A stretch of 64,000 nucleotides of DNA from contig CCMO02000001.1 of the NCBI GenBank assembly GCA_000751295.2, positions 1,227,501 to 1,291,500 on the forward strand, read 5' to 3'. A program made the position numbers and the translations under genes. Source of the stretch: a bacterium YEK0313. Lineage in GTDB: Bacteria; Pseudomonadota; Alphaproteobacteria; Rhizobiales; Phreatobacteraceae. Shown here in pieces: positions 29,160 through 38,500 of the stretch; the stretch's first letter is position 1, and every line of letters begins with the position of its first letter. The notes beneath the pieces are model-generated. The model ran no database searches. It saw only the letters and a list, made by a program, of their open reading frames with translations, and was not told the origin of the DNA.

Positions 29160-30149
29160 GTGACAGTGCAGCCTGAAAAGGGTACCGGGACCCCGGATAC
29201 CACGGTGTCGGTGCGCAAGGTGTTTGGCATCGATTCGGATATGACCGTGCCGGCCTATTCCAAGCCCGACGACCATGTTCCCGACCTTGATCCGGACTAT
29301 CTGTTCGACAAGCCGACGACGCTCGCGATCCTCGCAGGCTTCGCCCACAACCGTCGCGTCATGGTGTCCGGCTTCCACGGCACCGGCAAATCGACCCATA
29401 TCGAACAGGTCGCGGCCCGGCTGAACTGGCCCTGCGTGCGCGTCAACCTCGACAGCCACGTCTCGCGCATCGATCTCGTCGGCAAGGACGCGATCGTGCT
29501 CAAGGACGGCAAGCAGGTCACCGAGTTCCGGGACGGCATCCTGCCCTGGGCCTACCAGCACAATGTGGCGCTCTGCTTCGACGAATACGATGCCGGCCGC
29601 CCGGACGTGATGTTCGTCATCCAGCGCGTCCTGGAATCCTCCGGCCGCCTGACCCTGCTCGACCAGAGCCGGGTGATCCGCCCTCATGCCGCCTTCCGCC
29701 TGTTCGCCACCGCCAACACGGTGGGTCTCGGCGACACGACCGGCCTCTATCACGGCACGCAGCAGATCAACCAGGCGCAGATGGACCGCTGGTCGATCGT
29801 CACCACGCTGAACTATCTGCCGCACGACAACGAGGTCGGCATCATCCTGGCCAAGGCCAAGAATTTCGCCAAGACCACCGAGGGCCGCGACCAGGTGAAC
29901 AAGATGGTGCGCGTGGCGGATCTGACCCGCAACGCCTTCATGAACGGCGACCTGTCGACGGTCATGTCGCCACGCACCGTGCTGACCTGGGCCGAGAACG
30001 CCGACATCTTCAAGGATATCGGCTTCGCCTTCCGGCTGACCTTCCTGAACAAATGCGACGAGATGGAGCGGACCCTGGTGGCCGAGTTCTATCAGCGCTG
30101 CTTTGGCCAGGAGCTGCCGGAAAGCGCCGTCAACGTGGCGCTGAGCTGA
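29160..30149 (+). CDS. cobS: Aerobic cobaltochelatase subunit CobS
   Basis: CobS is the AAA+ ATPase of the CobNST complex that inserts cobalt into hydrogenobyrinate a,c-diamide in aerobic cobalamin synthesis. The GTG at 29160 follows GGAGGT and gives 329 residues, the usual length; a GTG two codons later is an alternative. Walker A is 'GFHGTGKSTH' and Walker B 'LCFDEYDAG'; the sensor segment 'LFATANTVGLGD' is present. The next two genes (GNAT, cobT) follow at 13 bases and with a 4-base overlap, so the three form one transcription unit. CobN is not in the window. Confidence 0.96.
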   Translation: MTVQPEKGTGTPDTTVSVRKVFGIDSDMTVPAYSKPDDHVPDLDPDYLFDKPTTLAILAGFAHNRRVMVSGFHGTGKSTHIEQVAARLNWPCVRVNLDSHVSRIDLVGKDAIVLKDGKQVTEFRDGILPWAYQHNVALCFDEYDAGRPDVMFVIQRVLESSGRLTLLDQSRVIRPHAAFRLFATANTVGLGDTTGLYHGTQQINQAQMDRWSIVTTLNYLPHDNEVGIILAKAKNFAKTTEGRDQVNKMVRVADLTRNAFMNGDLSTVMSPRTVLTWAENADIFKDIGFAFRLTFLNKCDEMERTLVAEFYQRCFGQELPESAVNVALS

Positions 30150-30162
30150 CGGAGGCCGGGCG

Positions 30163-30576
30163 GTGCGCGTCGTCGAAGAACGGACGACAGGCGAAACCGC
30201 CCGAACCGTCGCCAAGGGGCTTTCGGCCTACAATACGGCGAAGGCCGGCAAGCCCCGCTACAGGCGTTTCGCCGTGTCCGTGCGTGACGACCGGAACGCC
30301 ATCCGTGGCGGCATCGTCGGCTACACGGTCTGGAACTGGTGCTTCGTCGAGATGCTCTGGCTGGACGAAGCGGCTCGCAGCGGCGGTCTCGGCACCGAGC
30401 TGCTGCAGCGGGCGGAGAACCGGGCCGTGCGGATGGGCGCAAGGCACGTCTTTCTCGATACGTTCAGCTTCCAGGGCGACGGATTCTATCAGCGCCTCGG
30501 CTACGAGGTCTTCGGCGAGCTGACCGATTTTCCGCCCGGCGAGCGCCGCATCTGGTTGAAGAAGGATCTTCCGTGA
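30163..30576 (+). CDS. GNAT-family N-acetyltransferase between cobS and cobT
   Basis: The 137-residue protein has the acetyl-CoA-binding signature 'EAARSGGLGTELLQRAENRA' (about 65-85) and the C-terminal GNAT segment 'FYQRLGYEVFGEL'. The GTG start is preceded by GGAGG, 13 bases after cobS. Its stop overlaps the cobT start (GTGA), implying coupled translation with a cobaltochelatase subunit. The acetylation substrate is unknown; a role in tuning CobS/CobT or an unrelated passenger function are both possible. Confidence 0.88.
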   Translation: MRVVEERTTGETARTVAKGLSAYNTAKAGKPRYRRFAVSVRDDRNAIRGGIVGYTVWNWCFVEMLWLDEAARSGGLGTELLQRAENRAVRMGARHVFLDTFSFQGDGFYQRLGYEVFGELTDFPPGERRIWLKKDLP

Positions 30577-32471
30577 GTTCCAATTCCAAGGCCAAGCCGT
30601 CACAGAAGGAAAGTCCGACCGAACCGTTCAAGCGGTCGGTGGCCTCGTGCATGCGTGCCATTGCCCGGCGCGAGGACCTCGAAGTGACCTATGCGGCCGA
30701 CAAGCCGGGCCTTGCCGGCGACAAGGCGCGCCTGCCCGAGCCGCCGCGCAAGCTCTCGGCCCATGACGCGGCGATCGTGCGCGGCCATGGCGACGCCATG
30801 GCGCTGCGGCTTGCCGTCCACAATCCGAAGGTCCATCGCGCCATGGCGCCGGACGGCCAGGCGGCGCGCGCCGTGTTCGAGGCGGTCGAGACCGCCCGCA
30901 TCGAGGCGATCGGTGCCAACCGCATGGCCGGCGTCTCCAAGAACCTGACGGCGCGGCTCGAGGATCATTATCACCGCCTCGGCAAATACGAGGACATCAC
31001 CGACAAGGCCGATGCGCCGATCGAGGACGCACTGGCCCTGATGGTGCGCCAGCGCCTCACCGGTCTCGAGCCGCCCGACCAGGCCGCCCGGATCGTCGAC
31101 CTCTGGCGCGAGACGATCGAATCCAAGGCCGGCAAGAACCTGGAAAACCTGGTCGGCCTCGAAAACGACCAGCGCGCCTTCGGCAAGGCCGTCCGCGACC
31201 TGCTCGTCTCCCTCGACATGGGCGACGAGAAGGGCCAGGCCGACGAGAACGACGAGGACGACAAGGACAGCCAGGAGCAGGAATCGCCCGAATCCGGCGA
31301 GAGCCCCGACAGCCAGCAGGACGAATCCTCCGACGGCATGCAGATGGAGGAATCCGAGCAGATGTCGGACGAGGCGCCCGACGGCGCCGAGGAGGCGTCC
31401 GACGCCCAGGCCGCCGAGCTGCCCGACGAGAACGACATGGGCGACGCCGACGAGGCGAGCGAGCCCTGGCGGCCAAAAAATCAGGGCAGCGAGAAGAAGG
31501 GGCCCGACTACCGGCCCTTCACCGCCAAGTTCGACGAGATCGTCGATGCTCAGGATCTCTGCGACACGGAAGAGCTCGACCGCCTGCGCGCCTATCTCGA
31601 CAAGCAGCTCGCCCATCTCGGTCCGGTCGTGGCCCGGCTCGCCAACCGCCTGCAGCGCCGCCTGATGGCGCAGCAGAACCGGGCCTGGGACTTCGATCTC
31701 GAGGAGGGCGTGCTCGATCCCTCGCGGCTGCCGCGGGTCATCATGGACCCGATGGCCGCGCTGTCGTTCAAGCGCGAGCGCGACACCAATTTCCGCGACA
31801 CGGTGGTGACGCTGCTGCTCGACAATTCCGGCTCGATGCGCGGCCGCCCGATCACGGTCGCCGCCACCTGCGCCGACATCCTGGCGCGCACGCTCGAGCG
31901 CTGCGGCGTGAAGGTCGAGATCCTCGGCTTCACCACGCGCGCCTGGAAGGGCGGCCAGTCACGCGAGTTCTGGCTGCAGAACGGCAAGCCGGCCAATCCG
32001 GGCCGGCTCAATGACCTGCGCCACATCATCTACAAGTCGGGCGATGCGCCCTGGCGCCGCGCACGCAAGAATCTCGGGCTGATGATGCGCGAGGGCCTGC
32101 TGAAGGAGAATATCGACGGCGAGGCGCTCGACTGGGCCCACAAGCGGCTCCTGGCCCGCACCGAGCAGCGCAAGATCCTGATGATGATCTCGGACGGCGC
32201 TCCGGTCGACGATTCAACGCTGTCGGTGAACCCTGGCAACTATCTGGAACGACACCTGCGCTGGGTGATCGAGGAGATCGAGACGCGCTCGCCGGTCGAG
32301 CTCATCGCCATCGGCATCGGCCACGACGTCACCCGCTACTATCGGCGCGCCGTCACCATCGTCGACGCCGAGGAGTTGGGCGGCGCCATGACCGAGAAGC
32401 TCGCCGAGCTGTTCGACGAGTCGGCCGGCGGCGCCGAGCCGGCCGCGCCGCCGCGCCGCAAGGTCGCCTGA
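30573..32471 (+). CDS. cobT: Aerobic cobaltochelatase subunit CobT
   Basis: CobT pairs with CobS in the chelatase. The GTG start overlaps the GNAT stop, giving 632 residues as expected for CobT. The N-terminal helical domain (1-210) precedes a very acidic linker (about 210-310, dominated by Asp, Glu, Ser and Gln). The C-terminal von Willebrand A domain has the metal-binding 'LLLDNSGSMRG' and 'MMISDGAPVDD'. The acidic linker is a known CobT/ChlD feature. The stop shares one base with the next gene start (TGATG). Confidence 0.95.
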   Translation: MSSNSKAKPSQKESPTEPFKRSVASCMRAIARREDLEVTYAADKPGLAGDKARLPEPPRKLSAHDAAIVRGHGDAMALRLAVHNPKVHRAMAPDGQAARAVFEAVETARIEAIGANRMAGVSKNLTARLEDHYHRLGKYEDITDKADAPIEDALALMVRQRLTGLEPPDQAARIVDLWRETIESKAGKNLENLVGLENDQRAFGKAVRDLLVSLDMGDEKGQADENDEDDKDSQEQESPESGESPDSQQDESSDGMQMEESEQMSDEAPDGAEEASDAQAAELPDENDMGDADEASEPWRPKNQGSEKKGPDYRPFTAKFDEIVDAQDLCDTEELDRLRAYLDKQLAHLGPVVARLANRLQRRLMAQQNRAWDFDLEEGVLDPSRLPRVIMDPMAALSFKRERDTNFRDTVVTLLLDNSGSMRGRPITVAATCADILARTLERCGVKVEILGFTTRAWKGGQSREFWLQNGKPANPGRLNDLRHIIYKSGDAPWRRARKNLGLMMREGLLKENIDGEALDWAHKRLLARTEQRKILMMISDGAPVDDSTLSVNPGNYLERHLRWVIEEIETRSPVELIAIGIGHDVTRYYRRAVTIVDAEELGGAMTEKLAELFDESAGGAEPAAPPRRKVA

Positions 32472-33559
32472 TGCGCATGGAGGACCAAGACGGTCCGCCA
32501 GCCGCTCCGTCCGCCGAACCGTCGCCAGCGGACCTGCGCCTGTCCCGCCGCCGGCTTCTTGCCGCCGGCGCCGGGGCCGCTCTCGCGACCCTGGCCGGAG
32601 CGGGACGGGCCGCGGCCCAGCCGGCCCGCGCCGTCGGCACCGACATCACCATCCGCTCCTTCCCGATCAATGTCTTCTCGCCGGGCCAGCCGACGCGGAC
32701 GGCCTTCGGCCGCCTCGAATTTCGCGGCGGCCTCGAGCTGCAGTCCGACTATCGCGGCTTCGGCGGCCTGTCCTCGATCCGCACGGACGCGACAGGCCAG
32801 CGGCTGACCGCCGTCACCGACAAGGGCCAGTGGCTCGGCGCGCGGCTCGATACCGAGGGCGGCAAGATCACCGGCCTGTCCCAGGCCCGCATGGCGCCGA
32901 TCCTCGGGCCGAACGGCCGCCCGCTGGCCGAAACCGGTAATTGGGACACCGAGGCGCTCTGGATCGAGGGCGGCACGGCCTATGTCGGCGTCGAGCGCAC
33001 GCATCGCATCTTCCGCTTCGACAGTTTCGGCCGCGACGGCTTCGCCGCGCGCGGCACCGCGATCGCGGTGCCCATGGGCAACCGGCGCCTGCCGGGCAAT
33101 GGCGGCATCGAGGCGCTCGGCGTGCTGCCGCGGCCCTCGCCCCTCGCCGGCACGCTGATCGCGATTTCCGAGCGCGGCCTCAACGAACGCGGCGACATCA
33201 GGGGGTTCCTGATGACGCCGACGCCCGCCGAGTTCTTCGTCAAGCGCACCAACGAGTTCGACATCACCGACCTCGCCTTCCTGCCTGGCGGCGACCTGCT
33301 CATCCTGGAGCGCTGGTTCTCGGTCTGGCGCGGCCTCGGCATGCGCATCCGGCGCATCGACACGGCCGGCATCCGTCCCGGTGCGACCGTCGACGGGCCG
33401 ATCGTGATCTCGGCCGATCTCGGCTCGCAGATCGACAATATGGAGGGGCTGAGCGTGCACCGCGACAGCCAGGGCGAGACCGTCTTGACGCTGGTCTCCG
33501 ACAACAACTTCTCGTTCCTGCAGCGCACCGTGCTGTTGCAGTTCACCTTCAAGGGCTGA
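32471..33559 (+). CDS. Tat-exported esterase/phytase-like protein
   Basis: The 362-residue product has a twin-arginine signal ('SRRRLLAAGAGAAL', residues about 25-50). The mature part has the repeats of the esterase-like-phytase family, a propeller: 'GGLSSIRTDATGQRLTAVTDKG', 'WDTEALWIEGGTAYVGVERTHRI', and the closing 'DNMEGLSVHRD'. It is probably periplasmic; the substrate is unknown. Its start overlaps the cobT stop by one base, which ties it to the cob operon without an obvious functional link. Confidence 0.82.
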   Translation: MRMEDQDGPPAAPSAEPSPADLRLSRRRLLAAGAGAALATLAGAGRAAAQPARAVGTDITIRSFPINVFSPGQPTRTAFGRLEFRGGLELQSDYRGFGGLSSIRTDATGQRLTAVTDKGQWLGARLDTEGGKITGLSQARMAPILGPNGRPLAETGNWDTEALWIEGGTAYVGVERTHRIFRFDSFGRDGFAARGTAIAVPMGNRRLPGNGGIEALGVLPRPSPLAGTLIAISERGLNERGDIRGFLMTPTPAEFFVKRTNEFDITDLAFLPGGDLLILERWFSVWRGLGMRIRRIDTAGIRPGATVDGPIVISADLGSQIDNMEGLSVHRDSQGETVLTLVSDNNFSFLQRTVLLQFTFKG

Positions 33560-33689
33560 ACCGGAGAGCGCCGCAGCGGCATCCGAGATTCCCTCTGGAA
33601 CATCGGCCCGAAGTCGTGTATAGGCCCGCGACTTGACGATTTGCGTGCCGCTGGCCCTGGAGCCCTGTGGCCCCGCTGGAGAGAGTTCC

Positions 33690-33881
33690 ATGGCCGTTCC
33701 GAGAAGAAAAACATCGCCGTCGCGTCAGGGCATGCGCCGCTCGCACGACGCCATCAAGGCTCCGACCTATGTCGAGGACAAGGACTCGGGCAATCTGCGC
33801 CGTCCGCACCATGTCGACCTGAAGACCGGCATGTATCGCGGCAAGCAGATCCTGAAGCCGAAGGCGACCAGCAACGACTGA
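33690..33881 (+). CDS. rpmF: 50S ribosomal protein L32
   Basis: The 63-residue basic protein begins 'MAVPRRKTSPSRQGMRRSHDA', characteristic of bacterial L32. It lacks the zinc-binding Cys pairs found in some L32 forms, as usual in alphaproteobacteria. GGAGAG precedes the ATG. A strong terminator lies 30 bases downstream. Confidence 0.96.
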   Translation: MAVPRRKTSPSRQGMRRSHDAIKAPTYVEDKDSGNLRRPHHVDLKTGMYRGKQILKPKATSND

Positions 33882-33910
33882 GCGCCGGCGGCAACGCTGC
33901 GCAGGCGACA

Positions 33911-33937
33911 AAAAAGCCGGTCTCGCGACCGGCTTTT
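33911..33937. terminator. Bidirectional rho-independent terminator
   Basis: AAAAAGCCGGTC and GACCGGCTTTTT form a 12-bp stem with a TCGC loop. A/T runs on both sides let it serve rpmF (+) and the convergent haem-binding-like gene (-). Confidence 0.93.
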
Positions 33938-33960
33938 TGCTTTTGTGCGGGAGGCTTGGC

Positions 33961-34395
33961 TCAGGCGCCGGTATCGGCCTTGAAGCCGGCCGCCTCGATG
34001 CCGGCGATCGCCGCGAGCTCGTCATTGTCCGAGGTGTCGCCGGAAATGCCGACGGCGCCGATCAGCGCGCCCGCCGCGTCGCGGATCAGGACGCCGCCCG
34101 GCACCGGCGTCAGCCGGTCGCGGCTGAGGCCGCCGAGCGCGGTGATGAAGTGCGGCCGCTCGACCGCGAATTTCTGCAGGGCGCGGCCGCCGACCCCGAC
34201 CGCCACGCAGCCATAGGCCTTGCCATGGGCGATGTCGGCGCGCAGCAGGGCATTGTTGTCTTCCACCACGGTCATGCGCACCGCCCCGCGGGCATCGACG
34301 ACGACCACGCCGATCGGCTTGAAATTTTTCTCGCGGGCGAAGGCCAGCGCCTTGTCGGCGATGGTGCGGACCGAGGCGAGTGTCAGCTGGGTCAT
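33961..34395 (-). CDS. GlcG/HbpS-family haem-binding-like protein
   Basis: The 144-residue protein belongs to the DUF336 family: 'ARGAVRMTVVEDNNALLRADIAHGKAYGCVAVG' and 'VPGGVLIRDAAGALIGAVGISG' are its signatures. Members bind haem (HbpS) or are encoded with glycolate and diol pathways (GlcG); function is generally unresolved. The start at 34395 fits the family; a 46-codon upstream extension is discarded. Between it and the divergent gamma-glutamyltransferase lies a 9-bp inverted repeat. Confidence 0.88.
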   Translation of the reverse strand: MTQLTLASVRTIADKALAFAREKNFKPIGVVVVDARGAVRMTVVEDNNALLRADIAHGKAYGCVAVGVGGRALQKFAVERPHFITALGGLSRDRLTPVPGGVLIRDAAGALIGAVGISGDTSDNDELAAIAGIEAAGFKADTGA

Positions 34396-34434
34396 AGGCG
34401 TCTCCAGACAGGTATTAGGACAGCAATAAAGCCC

Positions 34435-34477
34435 TGCGCCATGCGCGGAACGACGGTCCTTCCGGAGCCATGGCGCA
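34435..34477. repeat. Inverted repeat in the divergent promoter region before ggt
   Basis: TGCGCCATG (34435-34443) and CATGGCGCA (34469-34477) are perfect inverted arms with a 25-base spacer, between the divergent starts at 34395 and 34582. It could be a two-site operator or a transcript hairpin. Confidence 0.4.
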
Positions 34478-34581
34478 ACCGGGGACGCTTGTGTTAGGCC
34501 TGCGACAATAGGCCGGCCCTGCTTGCCGGTCATGACAGGTTTCGGCCGTCAGCGGAAGGCCGGGCCGCATGGAGGACGCCA

Positions 34582-36171
34582 ATGACCGCCCAGCTGCGTG
34601 ACTTCCACAAGCCTGGCCGCTCGCCCGTCTATGCCACCGAGGCGATGGCGGCGACCTCCCATCCGCTGGCCACCGCAGCCGCCATCGAAATGATGCGGGC
34701 CGGCGGCACGGCCGCCGACGCGGCGATTGCCGCGGTGGGCGTGATGGCGGTGGTCGAGCCGCACATGACCGGCATCGGCGGCGACTGTTTCGCGCTGGTC
34801 TCGCGCCCGGGCAAGCCGATCTGGGGCTACAACGGCTCCGGACGCGCCGGGCGGGCGGCGAGCGCCGCCGCGCTGCGCGACCAGGGCCTGACCACGATCC
34901 CGATCGATTCCGTCCATGCCGTCACCGTTCCGGGCGCCATCGAGGCCTGGGAGACCATCCTGAAGACCCACGGCCGGTTCGACCTCGGCCGCGTCCTGGA
35001 GCCGGCGATCCGCTACGCGCGCGACGGCTGGCCGGTCGCGCCGCGCGTCGCCTTCGACTGGGTGGCCGACGAGGCGGCGCTCGCCAAGGACGAGGGTGCG
35101 CGCCGCCACTATCTGCTGAACGGCCGCGCGCCGCGCGCCGGCGAGCGCATGGCGAGCCCGGCCCTGGCCGAGACGCTCCAGACCATCGCGCGCGAGGGCG
35201 CCAAGGGCTTCTACGAAGGCCGCGTCGCCGAGGACATCGTCCGCACCGTCCGCGCCAAGGGCAGCGTCCTGACGCTCGAGGACCTGGCCAGCCACCATGG
35301 CACGGTCGAGACGCCGGCCCGTTCGACCTACAAGGGCGTCGAGGTGGTGGAGCTGCCGCCGAACGGCCAGGGCATCACCGCGCTGATCCTGCTCAACATC
35401 CTCGAGAACTTCGACCTGCGCAGCCTCGACCCGCAATCGCCGGAACGGCTGCATCTCGGCATCGAGGCCGCCCGCCTCGCCTATGCGGTGCGCGACCAGC
35501 ACATTGCCGATCCCGCCCATATGCGCTTCAGCGTCGACCAGCTGACCAGCAAGAGCTTCGCCAAGACGCTCGCCGCCATGATCGATCCGGGCCGGCGCAC
35601 GCCGCTGCTGGTGCCGCCGCCGCCGGCATCGGACACGATCTACTGCACCATCGTCGACCGCGACCGCATGGCGGTGTCCTTCATCAACTCGATCTTCCAC
35701 CATTTCGGCGCGAAGATCTGCACGCCCGACACCGGCATCCTCCTGCAGAACCGCGACGCCAGCTTCCGCCTGGAGGACGACCACGCCAACTGCCTCGGAT
35801 CGGCCAAGCGTCCGATGCACACGATCATTCCGGCCATGCTGGTCGAGAACGGCGAGGTCACCACCAGCTTCGGCGTCATGGGCGGCTCGTACCAGTCCTC
35901 GGGACACGCCCATGTCGTCGCCAACATGTTCGACTACGGCATGGACCCGCAGGCGGCGATCGACGCGCCGCGCGCCTTCTTCGAGGGCGAGAAGACCACG
36001 GTCGAGCCGACCTGGCCGGACGCCACGATCGCCCGACTGGCGGCCATGGGCCACGATGTCGAGATCACCACCAAGCCGATCGGCGGCGGCCAGATGATCC
36101 GCATCGACCGCTCCGGCTTCCTGATCGGCGGCTCGGATCCGCGCAAGGACGGCTCGGCGCTCGGCTACTGA
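34582..36171 (+). CDS. ggt: Gamma-glutamyltransferase
   Basis: The family hydrolyses or transfers gamma-glutamyl groups from glutathione and related amides, as an Ntn hydrolase that cleaves itself at a Thr. The 529-residue protein shows 'TEAMAATSHPLATAAAIEMMRAGGTAADAA' and 'EPHMTGIGGDCFALV' near the N terminus. The candidate nucleophile is the Thr of 'ASDTIYCTIVDR', followed by the small-subunit motif 'TSFGVMGGSYQSSGH'. No signal peptide is apparent, unlike periplasmic E. coli Ggt, so it may be cytoplasmic and could act on other gamma-glutamyl compounds. Confidence 0.92.
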   Translation: MTAQLRDFHKPGRSPVYATEAMAATSHPLATAAAIEMMRAGGTAADAAIAAVGVMAVVEPHMTGIGGDCFALVSRPGKPIWGYNGSGRAGRAASAAALRDQGLTTIPIDSVHAVTVPGAIEAWETILKTHGRFDLGRVLEPAIRYARDGWPVAPRVAFDWVADEAALAKDEGARRHYLLNGRAPRAGERMASPALAETLQTIAREGAKGFYEGRVAEDIVRTVRAKGSVLTLEDLASHHGTVETPARSTYKGVEVVELPPNGQGITALILLNILENFDLRSLDPQSPERLHLGIEAARLAYAVRDQHIADPAHMRFSVDQLTSKSFAKTLAAMIDPGRRTPLLVPPPPASDTIYCTIVDRDRMAVSFINSIFHHFGAKICTPDTGILLQNRDASFRLEDDHANCLGSAKRPMHTIIPAMLVENGEVTTSFGVMGGSYQSSGHAHVVANMFDYGMDPQAAIDAPRAFFEGEKTTVEPTWPDATIARLAAMGHDVEITTKPIGGGQMIRIDRSGFLIGGSDPRKDGSALGY

Positions 36172-36178
36172 GCGCCCT

Positions 36179-36523
36179 TCAGACCTTTCGGCTGACCAGC
36201 CGGCCACGGCCGGCCGGTCCGCTGCGCCTGCCCTGATATTGCGCCTCCGCGGTGGCGACACGCTGCCGGCGCGTCACCGGGCTTTCCGGCTGCGGCATCA
36301 CCTCGGACAGCAGGTGCGTGGCGAAGACCGCGGTCAGCGGCCGGTTGACGATGCGCCGCTCGACGGTCGGGCGCACCACGACGACGACCTCCTCGGTCGG
36401 CTCGGCCGCCATTTCCCGCTCGCCGCTGCCGCGCTCGTCGCGCCGCTGATCGACCGGCCGGCGGTCGGTCCAGCGTCGTCCGTAGGTGATCGTCGTATCG
36501 GCACCGACGCCGCGGATCGCCAT
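36179..36523 (-). CDS. Hypothetical arginine-rich protein
   Basis: The ATG at 36523 follows CAGGAG and gives 114 residues. The product is soluble with many Arg residues and a central segment 'EEVVVVVRPTVERRIVNRPLTAVFATHLLSEVMP'. I recognise no family. A longer frame to 36586 exists but lacks a better start. It is convergent with ggt with 7 bases between stops and divergent from the EAL gene. Confidence 0.6.
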   Translation of the reverse strand: MAIRGVGADTTITYGRRWTDRRPVDQRRDERGSGEREMAAEPTEEVVVVVRPTVERRIVNRPLTAVFATHLLSEVMPQPESPVTRRQRVATAEAQYQGRRSGPAGRGRLVSRKV

Positions 36524-36743
36524 GACTGCTCCTGAATGCGACCGGCGGGACGCCGGCCGGCGACACGGCGCAAGAGCCGTGCCCATCCGATCCGTTCCGG
36601 ATTGGCACAGTGAGTTAACAACCGCCTGCTTCGCAAGCCCGCCGCAAACCGAGCCTTTGCCTGGACCGGAGCGATCCGCGCGGGCCGATACGCTTCATTC
36701 ATCATTTATGCCCGATGATGGCAGGCGACGGGCTTAGGCCGGG

Positions 36744-38486
36744 GTGGACAAAGCTGTGGACAGGGCGGACGGGGTGAGCGCGGTGTCGGGCGCTCAGGAT
36801 CCCGAAGCATCGATCGATCTTGGGGCGGGCGTCGCGCTGGTGCCGTCCCAGACCGCAACCTATGAATGGGCCGTACCGTCGGACCGGCTGAGCTGGAGCG
36901 CGGAGGCGCCCGCCATGTTCGGGGTGGAGGATTTCGCGCCTTTCGGCACCGGCCGCGGCTATGCGGGCATGCTGGCGGCCGAGTCGCCGGCGGGCCGCTA
37001 CGAGGCGGTCGTCAATTCACCCGGCACCGACCAGGGCGAAGGCGTCGCCTATGCGATCGAATATGCCCTCTCGCCCCGGCCCGGTCTCATCCATTGGGTC
37101 GAGGACACCGGCCGCTGGTTCGCCTCCAGCGAAGGCCGGCCGCTGCGCGCCGAGGGCACCGTCAGGATCATCACCGACGAGAGCGACACGCGCCGCCGGC
37201 ATGCCGCCGCCAATGCCATCGATCCCTTGACCGGCCAGCTCTCGCGCACCTGCTTCCTGGAGGTGCTGGCCGCGACCCTCGACGATATCGGCAAGGTGCG
37301 CGGGTCGATCGGCCTCCTGGTCGCCGCCATCGACAATCTCGCCCGCATCAACGAAGCCTACGGTTTCGACGAGGCCGACAACATCATTGCCGCGGTTGGC
37401 CGCCGCATCCGGTCGCGCATGCGCGGCGGCGATCTGATCGGCCGGCTGTCCGGCAACAAGTTCGGCATCATCATGCGCAACTGCCAGCCGGACGACATGG
37501 CGACCGCTGCCGAACGGATCCTGGCGAGCGTGCGCGACGAGGTCTTCGCAAGCCCCGCCGGCCCGGTATCGGTCACCGTCACCATGGGCGGCGTCATCGC
37601 GCCGCGCCATGCCCGCGACGCGGCCACGGCTCTCGCCCGCGCCCAGGAAGCCCTCGACGGCGTGAAGACGCGCCGGCGCGGCGTCTTCCAGGCCTACCTG
37701 CCCAATCTGGAACGCGAGCAGAGCCGGCGCGAATACCGGCGCGTCACCGACGAGATCGTCAGCGCGCTGGAGCAGAACCGGATCAGGCTCGCCTTCCAGC
37801 CGATCGTCGCGGCGAAACCGCCCTACCGGGCGGTGTCCTATGAATGCCTGCTGCGGATCAGCGCCGCCGACGGCACGCTGCTGCCGGCTGCGACCATCGT
37901 GCCGGTTGCCGAGAAGCTCGGACTGATCCGGCTCATCGACCAGCGCGTCCTGGATCTTGCCATCGGCGAGCTGGTGTCCGCCCCCGGTCTCCACCTGTCG
38001 ATCAACGTCTCGCCGGCGACCGCCATGAGCCAGGACTGGGCGGATGCGCTCGCCGCCAAGGTCAAGGCCTGCCCCGGGCTTGCCGGCCGCCTCACCGTCG
38101 AGATCACCGAGACCGACGCCATTGCCGACGTCGAGGATACCCGCCGCTTCGTCGCCCGGGTTCAGGCCCTTGGCATGCAGGTCGCGATCGACGATTTCGG
38201 CGCTGGCCACACCTCGTTCCGCAACCTGCGCCAGCTGCGCGTCGACCGGGTCAAGATCGACGGCGCCTTCGTCGAGAATTTCGAGCGCTCGGACGACGAC
38301 CGCCACTTCGTCATGACGCTGCTCGGGCTGGCCCGCCACATGGGGCTCGCGACCGTCGCCGAATGGGTGCCGAACGAAACGGTTGCCGAAGCGCTCGCAG
38401 CGCTCGGCTGCGACTATCTGCAAGGGGCCCATTCGGGCCTCGCCAGCGAGGCGCGGCCCTGGCGCGACCAGGCCACCGGGGCCTGA
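36744..38486 (+). CDS. EAL-domain phosphodiesterase with degenerate GGDEF domain
   Basis: The 580-residue protein, with a GTG start, has three parts. Residues about 36-145 form a PAS-like domain. The GGDEF domain (about 155-320) has its signature changed to SGNKF (236-240), so it should not make cyclic-di-GMP. The EAL domain (about 335-575) retains its metal and catalytic residues: Glu367 in ECLLR, the Asn of 'INVS', 'EITE', 'DDFGAGHT', 'KIDG', the Glu of 'AEWV' and 'LQG'. It is probably an active cyclic-di-GMP phosphodiesterase whose GGDEF half regulates or binds GTP. No membrane segment is present. Confidence 0.9.
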   Translation: MDKAVDRADGVSAVSGAQDPEASIDLGAGVALVPSQTATYEWAVPSDRLSWSAEAPAMFGVEDFAPFGTGRGYAGMLAAESPAGRYEAVVNSPGTDQGEGVAYAIEYALSPRPGLIHWVEDTGRWFASSEGRPLRAEGTVRIITDESDTRRRHAAANAIDPLTGQLSRTCFLEVLAATLDDIGKVRGSIGLLVAAIDNLARINEAYGFDEADNIIAAVGRRIRSRMRGGDLIGRLSGNKFGIIMRNCQPDDMATAAERILASVRDEVFASPAGPVSVTVTMGGVIAPRHARDAATALARAQEALDGVKTRRRGVFQAYLPNLEREQSRREYRRVTDEIVSALEQNRIRLAFQPIVAAKPPYRAVSYECLLRISAADGTLLPAATIVPVAEKLGLIRLIDQRVLDLAIGELVSAPGLHLSINVSPATAMSQDWADALAAKVKACPGLAGRLTVEITETDAIADVEDTRRFVARVQALGMQVAIDDFGAGHTSFRNLRQLRVDRVKIDGAFVENFERSDDDRHFVMTLLGLARHMGLATVAEWVPNETVAEALAALGCDYLQGAHSGLASEARPWRDQATGA

Positions 38487-38500
38487 ATGCTCTCGCGCGC

